DNA of 64,000 nucleotides from Zymoseptoria tritici IPO323. Taxonomy: Eukaryota > Ascomycota > Dothideomycetes > Mycosphaerellales > Mycosphaerellaceae. Position numbers and translations under genes: made by a program. Below, in pieces: positions 30,739 through 41,796 of the stretch (its first letter is position 1; every line of letters begins with the position of its first letter). Location of the stretch: assembly GCF_000219625.1 (NCBI RefSeq), contig NC_018217.1:2356001-2420000 (forward strand). Direction: 5' to 3'. Below the pieces are notes generated by a model. It ran no database searches. It worked only from the letters and a program-made list of their open reading frames with translations, and was not told where the DNA came from.

Positions 30739-31728
30739 TTACATGTCTTCAGCATCAAACGCCTTGACATCCACCCACTGCGGCTCTCCAAGTGCCACTC
30801 CTCCCCACCACTTCCCAATGAACTCCTCGCAGGTCGTCGCCTTTACATCCGGAAACGCTCGATTGAGGTCGTCTCCCACCATTCCCCAACCCTTCGCAAA
30901 TGCGATGCGACACTGGTTGTAAAATCGCATGCCTGGCTCCTCAGCCTCCTTTTCCAACTTGTCCAACGGATTCCCCTTAATGAGAAACTTCCTCCCCTGC
31001 ACCCTCTCCAAAATCTCCACCACCTCCCGAAACGACTTGACGTCCCCTCTCATCCCACTCACCTCATCCCACTCCTCCAACGCACAAGCCTCCCACACGA
31101 ACCTCGCCACATCCCTCATATCTGTCCAGACCAACTTCGCCCTCCCATCACCCGGCAAATCCGCCGTGCCGGCCTCCGCATCGATGACAAACTTCCACGG
31201 CCGCAAACCAGCCAACGCCTCCTCTTCTCCCGACTTTGCTCCTTCTCTCACCCCGACCTCCGTTGATTCTTTCGGTGTCCCTGTCGCGAGAACACTCATA
31301 AACAGACCCGTCTCAAACTTCGTGACTTCCATCCCCGACGCTTTGGCCGCTTCCCATACTTCCGCTTTCCCGGCGTACAGATCGATACCCTCGTACCCGT
31401 GTCCCGCGAACTCGCTTGGCGCGAAGCGCTTCACGCCCGCGGATTTGGCGGCGGCGATGAGAGCGAGTTGAGAGTCCCTTAGTCCGGCGCCACCGATGAG
31501 GGAGAGGAGGGTGTGGACGTCCCGCAAGGCGTGGGTGAGCTGGTCGAGGTCCGTGTAGTCCACTATGCGGACGGTGAGATTCGGGTCCACCTCGGAGAGC
31601 TGGGGTTGAGGGGTGCGGGAGAGGAGGATGAGGGTGTGGGTTGGTGTGAGGGCGTTGAGGTGGAGGAATGTGCGAAGGAGGGTGAGGCCGAAGTTTGCGG
31701 TTGCTGAGGCAAGGGCTAGGGTGGGCAT
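30739..31728 (-). CDS. NmrA-like NAD(P)-binding oxidoreductase (isoflavone-reductase type)
   Basis: Single exon of 329 residues, ATG at 31728. The protein has the NmrA/isoflavone reductase layout: a first beta strand and helix at 3-20, RIVDYTDLDQLTHALRDVHTLLSLIG (strand 3 and following loop, about 54-79), AAKSAGVKRFAPSEFAG at about 92-108, then FETGLFMS and a substrate-domain C-terminus. The nucleotide-binding loop is degenerate: where most members have GxxGxxG, this one reads SATANFG. It may therefore bind NAD(P) weakly or act as a sensor like NmrA. The substrate is unknown. Codon and base use are similar to neighbouring genes. Confidence 0.75.
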   Translation of the reverse strand: MPTLALASATANFGLTLLRTFLHLNALTPTHTLILLSRTPQPQLSEVDPNLTVRIVDYTDLDQLTHALRDVHTLLSLIGGAGLRDSQLALIAAAKSAGVKRFAPSEFAGHGYEGIDLYAGKAEVWEAAKASGMEVTKFETGLFMSVLATGTPKESTEVGVREGAKSGEEEALAGLRPWKFVIDAEAGTADLPGDGRAKLVWTDMRDVARFVWEACALEEWDEVSGMRGDVKSFREVVEILERVQGRKFLIKGNPLDKLEKEAEEPGMRFYNQCRIAFAKGWGMVGDDLNRAFPDVKATTCEEFIGKWWGGVALGEPQWVDVKAFDAEDM

Positions 31729-33660
31729 TTTGATGGTGGACGAGTATGAGAGAAACGGGAATCGTGTCGATGCTGATCGTTGAGGTATGAATGCGATCTT
31801 CGACTGAAGAGCTGATGGAAGAACGATCTGGTTTGGAAGAGAGGATGGATGCTAGAAGAGAATTGTGACATACTTATACCATAACCGCATCACCACATGT
31901 CGACCCACTCTTCTCCTTCGCGGAGGAATGTTGTACATATCGTGCTCAGCCAGAATGACCTTTTGCGTGTCAAGCGGTATTTATATTCATCCGACTCTTC
32001 ACGTGATGAGCAAGTTTTCCCAAACTGCCTCCTCTTGTAGTGCGACTGGGTGGTCATGAGCACCAGGAGATCGTTTCAGCGAAGGTACTGTTCTACACAA
32101 CCGTAAAGCTGTACCTCTAAGTGATCGGCGTGCATTTCGAAGCTATCCCGTCAAAATGTCGGCGTAAATAGCGAATGTATGCAACTGGTATGCTCTGTTA
32201 GACGCCTTTCTGCCCAGAGTCATATCTTCTAGAGCCCATGGGTCTTGCTGGGGCAACAGGTGCTTGGATCGGTAGTGATCTCTCAAACTCGTCTCGCCGG
32301 ATGAGAGTAGAAGGCTAGGCAAGAAGATTAGGTATGCACGATCTTTAGCCAGGTCACAGCACATCTGCAGTTCATTCGTTACAATCCTTAGAGCAAGCAA
32401 GCGACGTCCAGAGTGGCACTGTCGTCGATACTCGCACGGTGCGTATTCCCTAGCACTGTGGAGTCGAAATGATGCTGCGACTCCGAGCGAGGAGGCCGGC
32501 GTTTTAGCCGTTGACGTTCAGTCTCCTCAACGGTCCGCGACATCATGATCGTCCACAGTTCGATTGAGGACAGGAACAGTAGAAGAGATGACGGCGTGCA
32601 CGAGTCCGATGCAGAGAGAGAAGTCGGGACCTCAATCTCGTTCATCAATCGTGCATCATGTCGTCGAGGCGAGGGAAGCGGTGCCTGCTGATTGGCATGG
32701 CCTTTGTTGGAATGAGCATAACCCCGGAACTTGTGCCAGATTGGAATAGAGCTGAATGCCCATCGATTTTGCATCGACTCCTTCCTCAACGTAGACTGCC
32801 CTGGGCAGGTGGTCTATTTCCTTTGCATGAGTCCTGCTTTCGGTGCATTATCAACGAGGCTGTCCGAGTCTCCGAGAGCAACTGCCGTGCAGGACATCGC
32901 TTCTCCAGCAACCAGCCCTGAGCCGGCATCACTAGGCTCGGGTGGGCCAAGGTGGACAAAGCCTGGGCGAAAAACTGTGCCTTGTCAGCAACGTCTAGCC
33001 TGAATGGACGGGAAGTCCGTTCAGACCACAATGCGGAAGGATGCATCGGTACCGGCGTTCGGACTGGTTTATTTGACGAGTGATGAATGATGGATCATGG
33101 CGTTGGTGAATACGAACTCGGAAGGAGGTATGTCGCGCGGTGGACAGAAGGAATGTTGTGTTCTCGATGATATCACCTCAAGGGAGTCTCCGATACCCCT
33201 AGTTCCTCCGTCCACGAGAAGGATGATGTTTGCCATGTCTGTGCCATGCGAGTTTGGCGAGAACAAGTACCAAGATCCGCGAGGCGAATAAAAATAGAGG
33301 TGTACCGTGTGTTTGGGGCTGAGTAGCGGCAGTCCTGTCCTGTCCACTGCCGCCAGGGAGTTGGACTGATCACTCATCACTGACGGATTCCATTTCATCT
33401 CCCGCTCCTTCTCCACGACTCAACAACATCCACTCCATCAAACGACTGCCTGAATCCACCTCACTCGTTGCACACCACCCACACTCAACTCACCATACCT
33501 CGATCTCACTCGTACCACCACCATCACATCTCACCATCGCTGCAAGGCGCGTTCCGCTCACCCGCTGCGAACTTGCTAGACTTGAAACAGGCTGCCGCGT
33601 AAGCCTTGCGACGCACTTTCTCACGCCTGATAAGGCATCGTCCACCACACCACACTCGAT
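31729..33660. other. 1.9-kb divergent promoter region upstream of the second bZIP gene
   Basis: No supportable gene on either strand, although several frames of 60-130 codons occur. The last 250 bp is rich in CCAC and CTC tracts just before the bZIP ATG, consistent with a long 5' UTR. Confidence 0.45.
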
Positions 33661-35291
33661 ATGGCCGGCCGATCCGCACATGTCAAGACCGAGCAATTCG
33701 ACATGGACTCGTTCTTCGACTTCAACCAAGGCACGAACCAACAATCCCCCGTCACCGCGACCGCCTCCTCCTCCCGCAACGACATGATCTCTCCATACGA
33801 ACAAGAAGAGCGCCAACAATTCAATGGACCGAGCCACGACTATGGCCAGTTCAAGCAACAAGTCGGCCTTCCTGCGGGCAGCGTCGCAAACATGCCACAG
33901 ATGAACTACGATGGCTTCAACTCGGGCATGAGCGACATGGACTTCAACTCGGGCTTCGGATACAACTCCGGCCTCGACATGGACGCCGACATGTCAATGG
34001 ACTTCAACAGCACGCAGCCTATGCCGCCCATGTTCTTCCCTGCCAACGACAGCCCCATGACCAACTTCGTCAACCCCAACAGCGTTGGCGGACACGAGGA
34101 GCCTCACAGCAATGTTGGCCGTCTCTGGCCTGGAATGCACAGCCAACAGGCACAGCAAGCGGCCATGGCCAAAGCAGCCCAGGCGCATTCCGTTCAGCAG
34201 CGTCAGAGGAATCTGCAGGCACAGCAGGCCCAGTACCGCCAAGCTGCCAATCCCGCCCAGAGCCAAGCTCCCGCCTCGCGGCCGCAAGGCAATGGTCATG
34301 GCAAGCGTGCCTCTCACACCACCGAGCCACACGTGGAGGAGAGCATCTCGCGTCTGTTGAACCAGATGCGTCAGAACTCATCAGTGCCGTCTGACGATGC
34401 GGATTCTCCATCGAACATGCTACCCAACATTGCTCGCATGAAGAAGGATGAGGAGGAGATGGACGAGGACGAGCGTCTTCTCGCGTCCGAGGAGGGCAAG
34501 AAGTTGTCTAGCAAGGAACGCCGTCAACTCCGAAACAAGGTCTCGGCTCGTGCTTTCCGCTCGAGGAGAAAGGGTATGTTGAGAAAGGATGTGCATTCAC
34601 TTGAACGAATACTAATTGTCTCGTAGAATACATCGGTCAACTCGAGGGCGAACTTGCCATGAAGACACAGGAGAGCAACACACTCCGAAACGAGAATACG
34701 GCCCTGCATGCAGAGAACGAACGCTACCGCACACTGATTGAGACACTCCTTCGCCACCCATCATTTACTCCATTCATCAACGACATCAGCAAGGACCCTT
34801 CATCTCTGCTGCAGAGCGCCCCGCCGCAACAACAGCAGCAGACGCAACAAGCTCCTCATCAGCAGCAGGCTCCTCCGTCTCAGTCTCAGCAGCAACAACA
34901 ATCGCAGCAGCAGCAACAACCGCAACCCGATGTGAAGCCTGCCTTTCTCGACTTCGACGCCTCTCAGCTTCAGATCCCGCAACCCCAAGAACAGCAACAA
35001 GAAAATGCCGGACTCGCCATGATTCCCGAGGACAGCTTTAACAAGCTCAACCTCTCCGGCAACCTCCGGAACATGAACTACAGCAATTTCAATAGCGTCA
35101 ATGCTTACGCTGTCACCGATCTGCCGATGGGACCTGATCCTCAAGATCTCCTCTTCGACTCTTCTACTGCCTACGACTCGATGGATGCCTCTGCTATCTG
35201 CTCTGCTTCAAATCCTGGACTTTCACTATTGCTTGCAAAACTGGACAACGCGGCGCAACGAGTCGGTGGGGATGGTCAGTCTTTCTTCTAG
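33661..35291 (+). CDS. bZIP transcription factor with polyQ C-terminal region
   Basis: Exons 33661-34573 and 34627-35291, with a 53-nt GTATGT...TAG intron inside the bZIP, give 525 residues. The basic region is KERRQLRNKVSARAFRSRRK at about 286-305 (N-x7-R, NKVSARAFR), directly followed after the splice by EYIGQLEGELAMKTQESNTLRNENTALHAEN (quoted in part), a regular zipper. The N-terminal half is rich in Asn, Met, Gly and Gln, and the region at about 375-420 is polyGln/Pro. The last segment, SNPGLSLLLAKLDNAAQRVGG, is helical. The basic region and SF-rich surroundings resemble a bZIP subgroup common in filamentous ascomycetes that controls development or nitrogen response. I would not assign an orthologue name. 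Confidence 0.87.
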
Positions 35292-36636
35292 CTTGTTTGC
35301 TAGCTATTGAGCCAATACGTTAATTGTATTCCTCGCATTCAAATATGTTTCATACCAATAACCTGGGTCCCACTAGCATGGTCGACTCCCAATCTCATTG
35401 ATCAACCATACAGCGTGTCAATGCAGAAAACACTGTACTTGCCTTCTACGCTTCGCAGCTTCAGGCAATGACAGAGACCATGCCTGATATGTCCTTTTTC
35501 CTCACATGATCACTCTCCCGTGAATTGTTCCTGTGCCAACAGCTCTGCTATTCTCGGCCAGGACACAGACTATCAGACGGAGTGAGTATAACTCGTACCC
35601 ATTCATCGTCCAAAACCGCAATGCTGATGGTCGTTCTCAGCGACGAAGCCTCGTCCCGTGCTCCCGACTTCGGAAGCATGACCGTAGTCACTTCGTCAAC
35701 TCAGCCAGCACGGAGGCTGTAGAGTTCCTTTGCCGCGACATCCAGCCGCCCAAGTCATCGAACATCCTCACCATGCTGGGAAGGCGACCTTCATGCGGCC
35801 TCGCCAAGGCATGAGGTATCTTGTGATGGCAAAGTACAAAATAGCTACCTTGCAATGCCAAGGTCCGTCAGCTTCCGAGTCCAAGTCCGCCAATGTTGTC
35901 TGGGACAGGTCCATCCTGCCTGTCGTTCTTCTTGTCCCTGTTTGAAACCTATAGTTGTCATCACACCATCGGGCAGTGCGATTGATGCTCGTGTACTTTG
36001 TACTGCGGAGCGATACGAGAGGTGTGGTCGGTTGGGCTCTTGGACGAGATCATCCTTGATTAGTCCAGACAGTCTAAAAGGCGCTCTCGAAGACCGGAGT
36101 TCGTGCCGTGAGCACATGATGACTTCAGTATCTTGCATGGCCTCATTCAAGTCATGCTCCCGAGCGAGGTTTCTGACCCAAAAGTGGCCACGACCGCGAG
36201 AGAGCGACCGCTTGCTTTACAGTACCCTATGGCACCGGAGCATGGTATTAATGGGTAGGTAAAGTCGGTCAGTATGATAAAGTGACCATCTTGATCAATA
36301 CACTCGTCGGCATTGTGGGCGTACCACTTCGAGCATACTGCCACAGCCGTCAAGACGAATGGCAGTGACATGTGTGCATTTCACTGGCGGACGAGAGCGC
36401 GGAAGTGATTGAAGTTCGCCGCTCATATGGCCAGAAGTCTTGTGCAAGATTTGGCTAGCCTCCATCACTTCTGTCCGCGACTTCCGCGAGTGCCAAGATT
36501 GTGTGTTGCACCTGCACTATCCAGAATTCGTCGCGAACATACCACACCTCTTCGACTCGGCGACTTCACTAACACACCACAGCACTCCTTCGTTGCACCA
36601 TACCCTTCCCAACCGGTCCAACAGTCGATTGCGAAC
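35292..36636. other. Intergenic, RPS5 promoter region
   Basis: 1.3 kb without a supportable gene. An open frame continues upstream from the RPS5 start to an ATG at 36427 (about 70 extra codons, Arg-rich); I treat this as 5' leader sequence. Confidence 0.45.
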
Positions 36637-37446
36637 ATGTCTGACGGAGAGGTCGAAGTCGAGGCCGTCCAGGCCTACCCGGTCCTCCCAAAGGATGTCA
36701 CCGCCGAGATTGGAAGCATCAAGCTCTTCAACAAGTGGTCGTACGAGGATGTCGAGATCAGGGACATTTCCCTCACGTACGTCTACACCCAGGAGGATAC
36801 ATGGAAGGGAATACGATGTGCCGGCGCGCACTGGGGATTGTCGGTGGAACAGCAGGCTGACGGACAAACACAGCGATTACATCCAGATCCGACAGCCGGT
36901 CTACATCTCCCACAGCGCAGGACGATACGCCGTCAAGCGTTTCCGCAAGGCACAATGCCCCATCATTGAGCGCCTCACCAACTCCCTCATGATGAACGGC
37001 CGCAACAACGGAAAGAAGCTCATGGCCGTCCGCATCGTCGCCCACGCTTTCGAGATTGTGCGTATCCTTGGCAACATCGCACGGAATCGATGGGACAGAG
37101 CGACACATACTAACACATCGTCGCGCAGATCCACATCATGACCGACCAGAACCCCATCCAGATCGCCGTCGACGCCATTGTCAACTGCGGTCCCCGCGAA
37201 GACAGCACCCGTATCGGTTCCGCAGGTACCGTCCGTCGCCAGGCCGTCGATGTGTCGCCACTCCGCCGTGTCAACCAGGCCATCGCACTCCTCACCATCG
37301 GCGCCCGCGAGGCCGCTTTCCGCAACATCAAGAGCATCGCCGAGTGCTTGGCGGAAGAGCTCATCAACGCCGCCAAGGGTAGCAGCAACAGCTACGCCAT
37401 CAAGAAGAAGGACGAGTTGGAGCGTGTGGCCAAGAGCAACAGATAG
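36637..37446 (+). CDS. RPS5: 40S ribosomal protein S5 (uS7)
   Basis: Three exons, 36637-36776, 36874-37057 and 37129-37446, give 213 residues, the normal length for fungal uS7. The introns (97 and 71 nt) begin GTACGT and GTGCGT and end CAG; the second contains an ACTAAC branch site. Joined sequence reads [30 protein letters not shown] and [20 protein letters not shown] (quoted in part), both nearly invariant in eukaryotes. S5 binds the 3' major domain of 18S rRNA in the head of the small subunit and contacts the E-site tRNA. The first intron splits codon 47, as is usual for intron-rich ribosomal protein genes of filamentous fungi. Confidence 0.96.
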
Positions 37447-37890
37447 ACGGGATGCATGGGAGTACTTGACAGCATGAAACGGACGGTGTTGGTGGTTGTG
37501 GCCAGGTTTGGCCCAGGCGCGGCTCCTTCTTCTCACACCCGTAGGCAGGTCGGGCAGACACAGATGGACGCCTGCTCCTCCTCCCTTTTTTCGCTGGCGC
37601 TTGATGTGAAGTGCATACTGCTGTAATTACGGCTCGCCACGAATACTTCAATCAAAACTTCAGAACGAACATACATGTGCAAGGGGACTCAAGTCGTGAT
37701 ACACCTACAGAGACACAACCATGATATTCCTTCGCGTTGATAATATGATCGTGCTGGTTGGAGCGAGACAGGCACGCACCGGTGTCAAGGACGGAATTGG
37801 GGTACTGTCGCCGTCGTTGAACTGCTAATGTACAACATCTAGATGCATCGATCGACGGAACGACCTCCACAACACCACCCTCGATATTCC
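37447..37890. other. Convergent 3' region of RPS5 and tRNase Z genes
   Basis: 440 bp containing the two 3' UTRs; no other feature seen. Confidence 0.5.
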
Positions 37891-40800
37891 TCACCACCGC
37901 TTGTCACCCTGCTTCGGCTGCTTCGGCTGCTTCGGCTGCTTCGGCTGCTTCTCCTTCTTTCCCTTCTTCCCAGCCGCCGCCTTGTCATCCGCCTTCTCCC
38001 TCCTCCCATCTTCCCGCTCATTAACCTCCTGCTCGAATAACTTCAACAACGCCGGCGTGAACTTCTCCATATGTCCGATATCACCGACCCGGACTCGCAT
38101 ATAGTCAAACGCCACACAGACTTTCATATCGGAGTTGAGCTTGAACTTGACCGCTTCGGGTGGTCCTCCGTTGCTACCGAAGCGGGATGGATTTGAGGGA
38201 AGCTCGTATCGCTGTCCGGCGCCGGAGGTCTCTTGGTCGGGAAAGGTGGGCGCTGGGTCTTCGAGTGGTGCGCCGAGGGTGTCTTCTGGATTCGTTGACT
38301 CGTCTGCACCATTCTCCATCGCGATATCTTCGACTCCCGCTGCTGGAGCGTCCTGTGCATCTGCCCGCTCGAGAACCGGAACTTTCTGGTATCGCTGACT
38401 GAAATGCGTCAACACGCACGCCTTCGCGTTCATGTTCTGCGCGACATGCAGCGCTTCCGAGGTCGTGCTATGCTGTTTCGCCTCCGCATCGCCTTGCAAT
38501 TCGTCGTCGAACGTGGCTTCGTGGATGCAGACCGTGCTGTCCTTTCCGATCTGCCAAAACGCTTTGCATGGCCGACAGTCCCCCGAGTAGCTGACTTTGA
38601 AACCCGTGTTCAGCGTCAGACTGGTGGCGCGGGCTCCGTGGCAGTGTTTGACCGACGCGGCTTGGATGTCGGAGAGGCCGATGAGGGCCGGGTCGATGTA
38701 GTTCTGTTCGAGGCGGGCATTGTAGGCTTGGTGGGAGAGATTCTTTAGTTGCGAGGGCGGAATGTACCAGCTGAGAGTGGACTGGGACGTTCGCGAAAAG
38801 AAGCGGACGGCGCTGAGATTGAGAGGTGCGAGGCGTGAGTAGCCGTAGTCTTCGACTGCAGAGTACTCTTCGAGCCAGTTCTGCATGGCGGCTTCGGCGA
38901 CAACGGCGAGCCTGTTTTGGCCGTTGAAGACGGACGGCCAGTCGAGTTCGCCATAGTCGGCGGTGATTCGTGGCGATGCTGGTGGTGCTGGTTGGCTGTT
39001 GTGAACTTGCTCGTACCAGGCCTTGATCACGCTGGCAGTGCCGAGATGATGGTCTGCGTGCATATGGCTGATGACGATGATCTTCAGGTCTTGCCAGATT
39101 TGCTTGAGTGCCTGCTCGCCGTAGACTCGTCGGAGCTGGCCCAAGGTATTCTCGCCGCAGTCGAGGAGGATGTTGCCCCAACCAGGGACAGTGACTAATG
39201 TCGCCGAAACGTTGCGATACTTTGATGGCAGTGCGGAGCCAGTGCCGAGCGTGATGACTTCAGCATCTGCAGCGCCGGGAGGAAGGCTGTCGATCCAAGT
39301 CCTCAGCTCGTCACTGACGACCTTTGCTGCCTCCTGCGACTTTGCAGCTTCTGCCAGAACATCCTGAGGAGTCTCTGATATCGTCTCTGCGATGTTCAGT
39401 GGTGCAACCTCGGTCTTGGTTTGATATTCGATCGTTGGCTCAAGCTGAACCTCGTGTCCTCGGGCCGCGATATGGACGCCTTTGGGGAGAGGGTGCTTCT
39501 CTCGTGTTGTGAGAAAGTTGTTGCCGCCGCCATATGTCGACTTGCCATCCGCAGCATCGTGCACAGGCACAGTATACCGATCCGGATCGACCTGCTTCAG
39601 GCGAACTGTTGAGGCAGCGACAGAATCAAGCGCAATGTGGTTCGGGCAGTATTCCGATGATGAAACAATGTGCTGCAGATGCTCAAACTCCTTCATGAAT
39701 GCATGCAACCTTGAATCCATTGCTACGCCTTTTCCGCAAATCCACACGATAGCTCCAACACCTTCCATCACTTTCGGCTCTTTCCATTCAGCCCTGGCGA
39801 CCAAGTTATCGATGTACTCCGCACTTGGAAGGTCGACCACCGCAAGGCCACCGCCGACGCGGCTGGGCTCAAGCACCATCTCAGGGGTGATGGTTTGTCC
39901 CTCCGTGTTCTCCACATTCTCGCCTTTCGTCAATTGCGACCAAGCAAATCCCTTCGGCACTTTCAGCTCCATGGCTCGCTTGGGATTGAATTTGCCACGC
40001 TGCATGTGATTGCGAATGATGTAGCTGATCGATTCTTTGGCAGGCTCGGTGTGAGGCAGCTTTTCAACAAGTGCACCTGGCCAGGGTTTCCGAACAAGCA
40101 CTATCTGATCGGGGTCAGGTTGCTCACCGACTGCACCTGGCAATGGGCCAATATACTTGCTAATCTTGTTTGTCTGAGGATTCCGAACGAACAGTTCCGC
40201 TGGCAGCCGTACAGCCGCGAGAGGTGTCTCGTGGAGAGTGTCCAGACGCCAGGATGAATCGAACATCTCGGACACGACTGCTTTTGCGGACAAGTAGTCC
40301 CGGTCTTTCGGTGACAGCTCATCATCTGGCACGACTGACGCCTCCCTTTCACCATCGACTTCATCGATACTCCTCTTCTTGCCGTTCGGTTTTGAGGAGC
40401 CAACGTCCGGCGATACTGACATTGCCCAGACCTTGATGTTCTCATCTGCCCACATTGGTGCCCAATCATCTGCGGGTGCGTCGTCACGGATCTCATGAGC
40501 ATTGACTGGCATGCCTTTCCGGAAGACGAATCGTCTGGCAGTAGCCAATGTGTGGTTCAAGTTTGGTGGTCCAAATATATTCAACGTCGTGTCCGTAGCT
40601 CTCTTTGCATCCTCCTCAAGCTGTCGCATCTTCTCCTCATCCTCGAGATATCCTTCTCGTTTTGCCTTCGATCGTATCCGCTTCACAGCCTCCTCCTTCG
40701 CCGCTGCCTGACTTGCATGAGAAGAATCCGCCAGCGTTAAGAGCATGCCGATCAAGCCCCCAGTGTTCTGCCACTCCGTCCTCCCTGTCACAAAGCATTC

Positions 40801-40959
40801 TGAAACCTTTAGAAGTCTCGCTCCCATTTGTACACATGCTCGCTGGGTTCCTTCAGCTAGACTGCCGATGATGTACCGCTTGCTATCGAAGTGGAGGACG
40901 AGAGTTGTGCCAGGCGTATCCGCCGTTGGCGTCGTCAAGACCTGCACGAATGACCGCAT
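37891..40959 (-). CDS. TRZ1: Long-form tRNase Z (ELAC2/Trz1), 3' tRNA endonuclease
   Basis: From ATG 40959 the protein has 1022 residues, beginning MRSFVQVLTTPTADTPGTTL, the usual start of the family. The long form has two metallo-beta-lactamase halves: an inactive N-terminal half with the flexible-arm region, and a catalytic half with the zinc motif HMHADH at about residue 630 in the context ISHMHADHHLG. Later ligands lie in VSYSGDCRPC and in the ALHVAQNMNAKACVLTHFSQRY block. The enzyme removes 3' trailers from pre-tRNA in nucleus and mitochondria. The C-terminus is a Lys/Gln/Pro repeat (KQP units) ending GDKRW. The open frame continues at least 163 codons upstream of this Met without another ATG; see findings. 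Single exon otherwise. Confidence 0.9.
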   Translation of the reverse strand: MRSFVQVLTTPTADTPGTTLVLHFDSKRYIIGSLAEGTQRACVQMGARLLKVSECFVTGRTEWQNTGGLIGMLLTLADSSHASQAAAKEEAVKRIRSKAKREGYLEDEEKMRQLEEDAKRATDTTLNIFGPPNLNHTLATARRFVFRKGMPVNAHEIRDDAPADDWAPMWADENIKVWAMSVSPDVGSSKPNGKKRSIDEVDGEREASVVPDDELSPKDRDYLSAKAVVSEMFDSSWRLDTLHETPLAAVRLPAELFVRNPQTNKISKYIGPLPGAVGEQPDPDQIVLVRKPWPGALVEKLPHTEPAKESISYIIRNHMQRGKFNPKRAMELKVPKGFAWSQLTKGENVENTEGQTITPEMVLEPSRVGGGLAVVDLPSAEYIDNLVARAEWKEPKVMEGVGAIVWICGKGVAMDSRLHAFMKEFEHLQHIVSSSEYCPNHIALDSVAASTVRLKQVDPDRYTVPVHDAADGKSTYGGGNNFLTTREKHPLPKGVHIAARGHEVQLEPTIEYQTKTEVAPLNIAETISETPQDVLAEAAKSQEAAKVVSDELRTWIDSLPPGAADAEVITLGTGSALPSKYRNVSATLVTVPGWGNILLDCGENTLGQLRRVYGEQALKQIWQDLKIIVISHMHADHHLGTASVIKAWYEQVHNSQPAPPASPRITADYGELDWPSVFNGQNRLAVVAEAAMQNWLEEYSAVEDYGYSRLAPLNLSAVRFFSRTSQSTLSWYIPPSQLKNLSHQAYNARLEQNYIDPALIGLSDIQAASVKHCHGARATSLTLNTGFKVSYSGDCRPCKAFWQIGKDSTVCIHEATFDDELQGDAEAKQHSTTSEALHVAQNMNAKACVLTHFSQRYQKVPVLERADAQDAPAAGVEDIAMENGADESTNPEDTLGAPLEDPAPTFPDQETSGAGQRYELPSNPSRFGSNGGPPEAVKFKLNSDMKVCVAFDYMRVRVGDIGHMEKFTPALLKLFEQEVNEREDGRREKADDKAAAGKKGKKEKQPKQPKQPKQPKQGDKRW
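37910..37953. repeat. 9-bp tandem repeat in the tRNase Z C-terminal coding region
   Basis: GGCTGCTTC is repeated four to five times, encoding a Lys-Gln-Pro array on the minus strand close to the stop codon. Expansion by slippage is likely, and it makes the tail length variable. Confidence 0.75.
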
Positions 40960-41448
40960 GTTCTTTGGATTCTGATGGTCCGTCTTCCTGTATTCCTGGA
41001 ATAGGTCTGGAAGCCGCGGTCCAAGCAGGCGTTTCTGCTGTGGCCGGAACCAAATATATTCACTTTCTAAGGTATGTTTTGTGTGGACCTCATCTTCCTC
41101 CGAGCGTTTCAATATTCTGCCTCTTGTACGCCACCGCTCTGTAGGTGTGAAATGGGCAAGATATTTCCGGAGGCTCGGTTCAATAGCAGCATGAGGCTGC
41201 TCGGGAATGTACTTGCAGCGCAATGACTCCGCGGCGACGTCTTTGCTCGAGTGATGGCCGGAGAGAAGATCCTGGAGCAGAGCTGCTGCTGGCGAGGGCA
41301 CTCCCGGTTGTTCAATGAAACTCGTGGAGTTCGGCCGGGGCGTGCGAGGACGATTTGCAAAAAGTCGGATCGAGACGTGCTTGGTTTGCGGCGTTTGGAA
41401 GGTCGTAAAAGTCGTCAAACGCGTCGGTGGGCCGCGGAGTGAAGCCAA

Positions 41449-41796
41449 TGCGGCGGCTAGGAGACTATGTATGCTATGTGCAGGGCAGGAGTCTCATGTG
41501 ATTACAACTGCATATCGCGAGGAGAGGTCAGATACTTTTTGAGATCGATCGAACAAGCGTGAAGCCGTGCGGGTCATGTCGAGGTCATGTCGAGCTAGCG
41601 AGTGAACTTTAGGCTGTATAGCCCGATCGAGACTTTATCACAGAGATGATAACTCCACATAATGCATCCCCACTCACACGCACATGAACAAGTTCTGCAT
41701 CAACGAATCACTACAACGGATGAAAGACTAGGACGTGGGTGCGAATGCTGTCGTAATTGAGGTTTGTTGACTTTTCGTTACTCATAATTGAAGCTC
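41449..41796. other. Intergenic upstream of the tRNase Z gene
   Basis: About 350 bp. It probably contains the tRNase Z promoter and, if one exists, its first exon. Two ATGs in a short leader frame near 41565 begin an Arg/Ser/Phe-rich peptide, but I could not place an intron that joins it in frame to the tRNase Z sequence. Confidence 0.35.
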
